64,000 nucleotides of DNA from Streptomyces sp. BK340 (lineage in GTDB: Bacteria; Actinomycetota; Actinomycetes; Streptomycetales; Streptomycetaceae): assembly GCF_007827595.1 (NCBI RefSeq), contig NZ_VISR01000005.1, forward strand, positions 310,001-374,000, in the 5' to 3' direction. Of this stretch, positions 63,933-64,000 are shown piece by piece. A program made the position numbers and the translations under genes. Under the pieces are notes generated by a model, which searched no databases, was not told where the DNA came from, and was given only the letters and a program-made list of their open reading frames with translations. Position 1 is the first letter of the stretch. Each line of letters begins with the position of its first letter.

Positions 63933-64000
63933 ATGGACCTCGACCTCGCCCTGGTCCGCGCCTTCGTCACGACGGCCCGGACCCTGCACTTCGGGCGGGC
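63933..64000 (+). CDS. LysR-family regulator, N-terminal fragment (partial)
   Basis: The gene begins at ATG 63933 and runs off the window. The 22 visible residues, MDLDLALVRAFVTTARTLHF plus GR, are the first helix and turn of a LysR-type winged HTH. It is divergent from the SnoaL-like gene, the usual arrangement for a LysR regulator and its target. Confidence 0.8.
   Translation, partial: MDLDLALVRAFVTTARTLHFGR

Noticed and set aside
1..64000. CRISPR arrays, tRNA or rRNA genes, phage genes, integrase or att sites
   Set aside because: No regularly spaced repeats, no cloverleaf-like sequence ending in a T-loop GTTCGA motif with paired stems, and no integrase or structural phage genes were seen.

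Overview
The window is a stretch of high-GC actinobacterial chromosome, almost certainly Streptomyces. Coding sequences have near-saturated G/C third positions, starts are often GTG, many neighbouring genes overlap by ATGA or GTGA, and the families present (two-domain GH13 glucosidase, XRE-TPR regulators, ECF sigma/anti-sigma pairs, LCP proteins, a MatA/MatB-like exopolysaccharide pair) are typical of that genus. I see no rRNA, tRNA or CRISPR array. Both ends cut genes: a MocR-type regulator on the left and a LysR regulator on the right.

Layout. 1-9.7 kb: membrane proteins, a PP2C phosphatase, a secreted beta-propeller/Ig-like protein, an M20 amidohydrolase and a LytR-CpsA-Psr cell-wall ligase. 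9.7-11.6 kb: an XRE-TPR regulator divergent from a small secreted peptide gene, with an AT-rich palindrome between them. 11.6-15.7 kb: two back-to-back ECF sigma operons. One ends in a class A PBP whose transpeptidase motifs are degenerate, the other in a membrane protein with an L,D-transpeptidase-like fold that has lost the HGC active site. 15.7-19.6 kb: a lipoprotein, a threonine-rich leader with a transcription attenuator, a short threonyl-tRNA synthetase and a nucleoside hydrolase. This block is bracketed by two identical, inverted 171-bp MITE-like elements inserted in CTAG at stop codons, and a second element type abuts the right copy. 19.9-28.7 kb: alpha-glucosidase, DUF4142 protein, a 2OG-Fe(II)-like oxygenase, a patch of decayed genes (23.4-24.2 kb), Nudix hydrolase, DUF4328 protein, an atypical SDR, an aquaglyceroporin, and a membrane protein/winged-helix operon. 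28.8-36.3 kb: a surface-glycan or lipid-modification type cluster (GT-C membrane protein, cytochrome b-molybdopterin fusion, methyltransferase, DUF2064, GT2) with a response regulator and histidine kinase. 36.3-43.8 kb: two tandem FG-GAP secreted proteins, a GntR regulator flanked by matching operators with a divergent methyltransferase, a primase-like hypothetical, an epimerase with a zinc-ribbon-like insert, and a PucR-type regulator. 44-51.3 kb: a flotillin-like SPFH coiled-coil protein followed by a 1655-residue DUF3686-type AAA+ ATPase. 51.4-56.1 kb: membrane protein, HxlR/AzoR pair, tyrosinase, a decayed gene, and another ECF sigma/anti-sigma pair. 56.5-61.9 kb: matA-like, matB-like (deacetylase-glycosyltransferase fusion) and an intact class A PBP in one operon. 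62-64 kb: M64 metallopeptidase, SnoaL-like protein and a divergent LysR regulator.

The recurring theme is the cell envelope: LCP ligase, two class A PBPs (one apparently with a dead transpeptidase), a dead Ldt-like sensor, PNAG-type polymer synthesis, a flotillin scaffold and three ECF systems. The best candidates for undescribed biology are the XRE-TPR/secreted-peptide pair (a possible RRNPP-like signalling unit), the ECF operons carrying dead cell-wall enzyme folds, the flotillin/giant-ATPase pair, and the CTAG-targeting MITE families. All functional statements come from reading the sequence; no database search was run.
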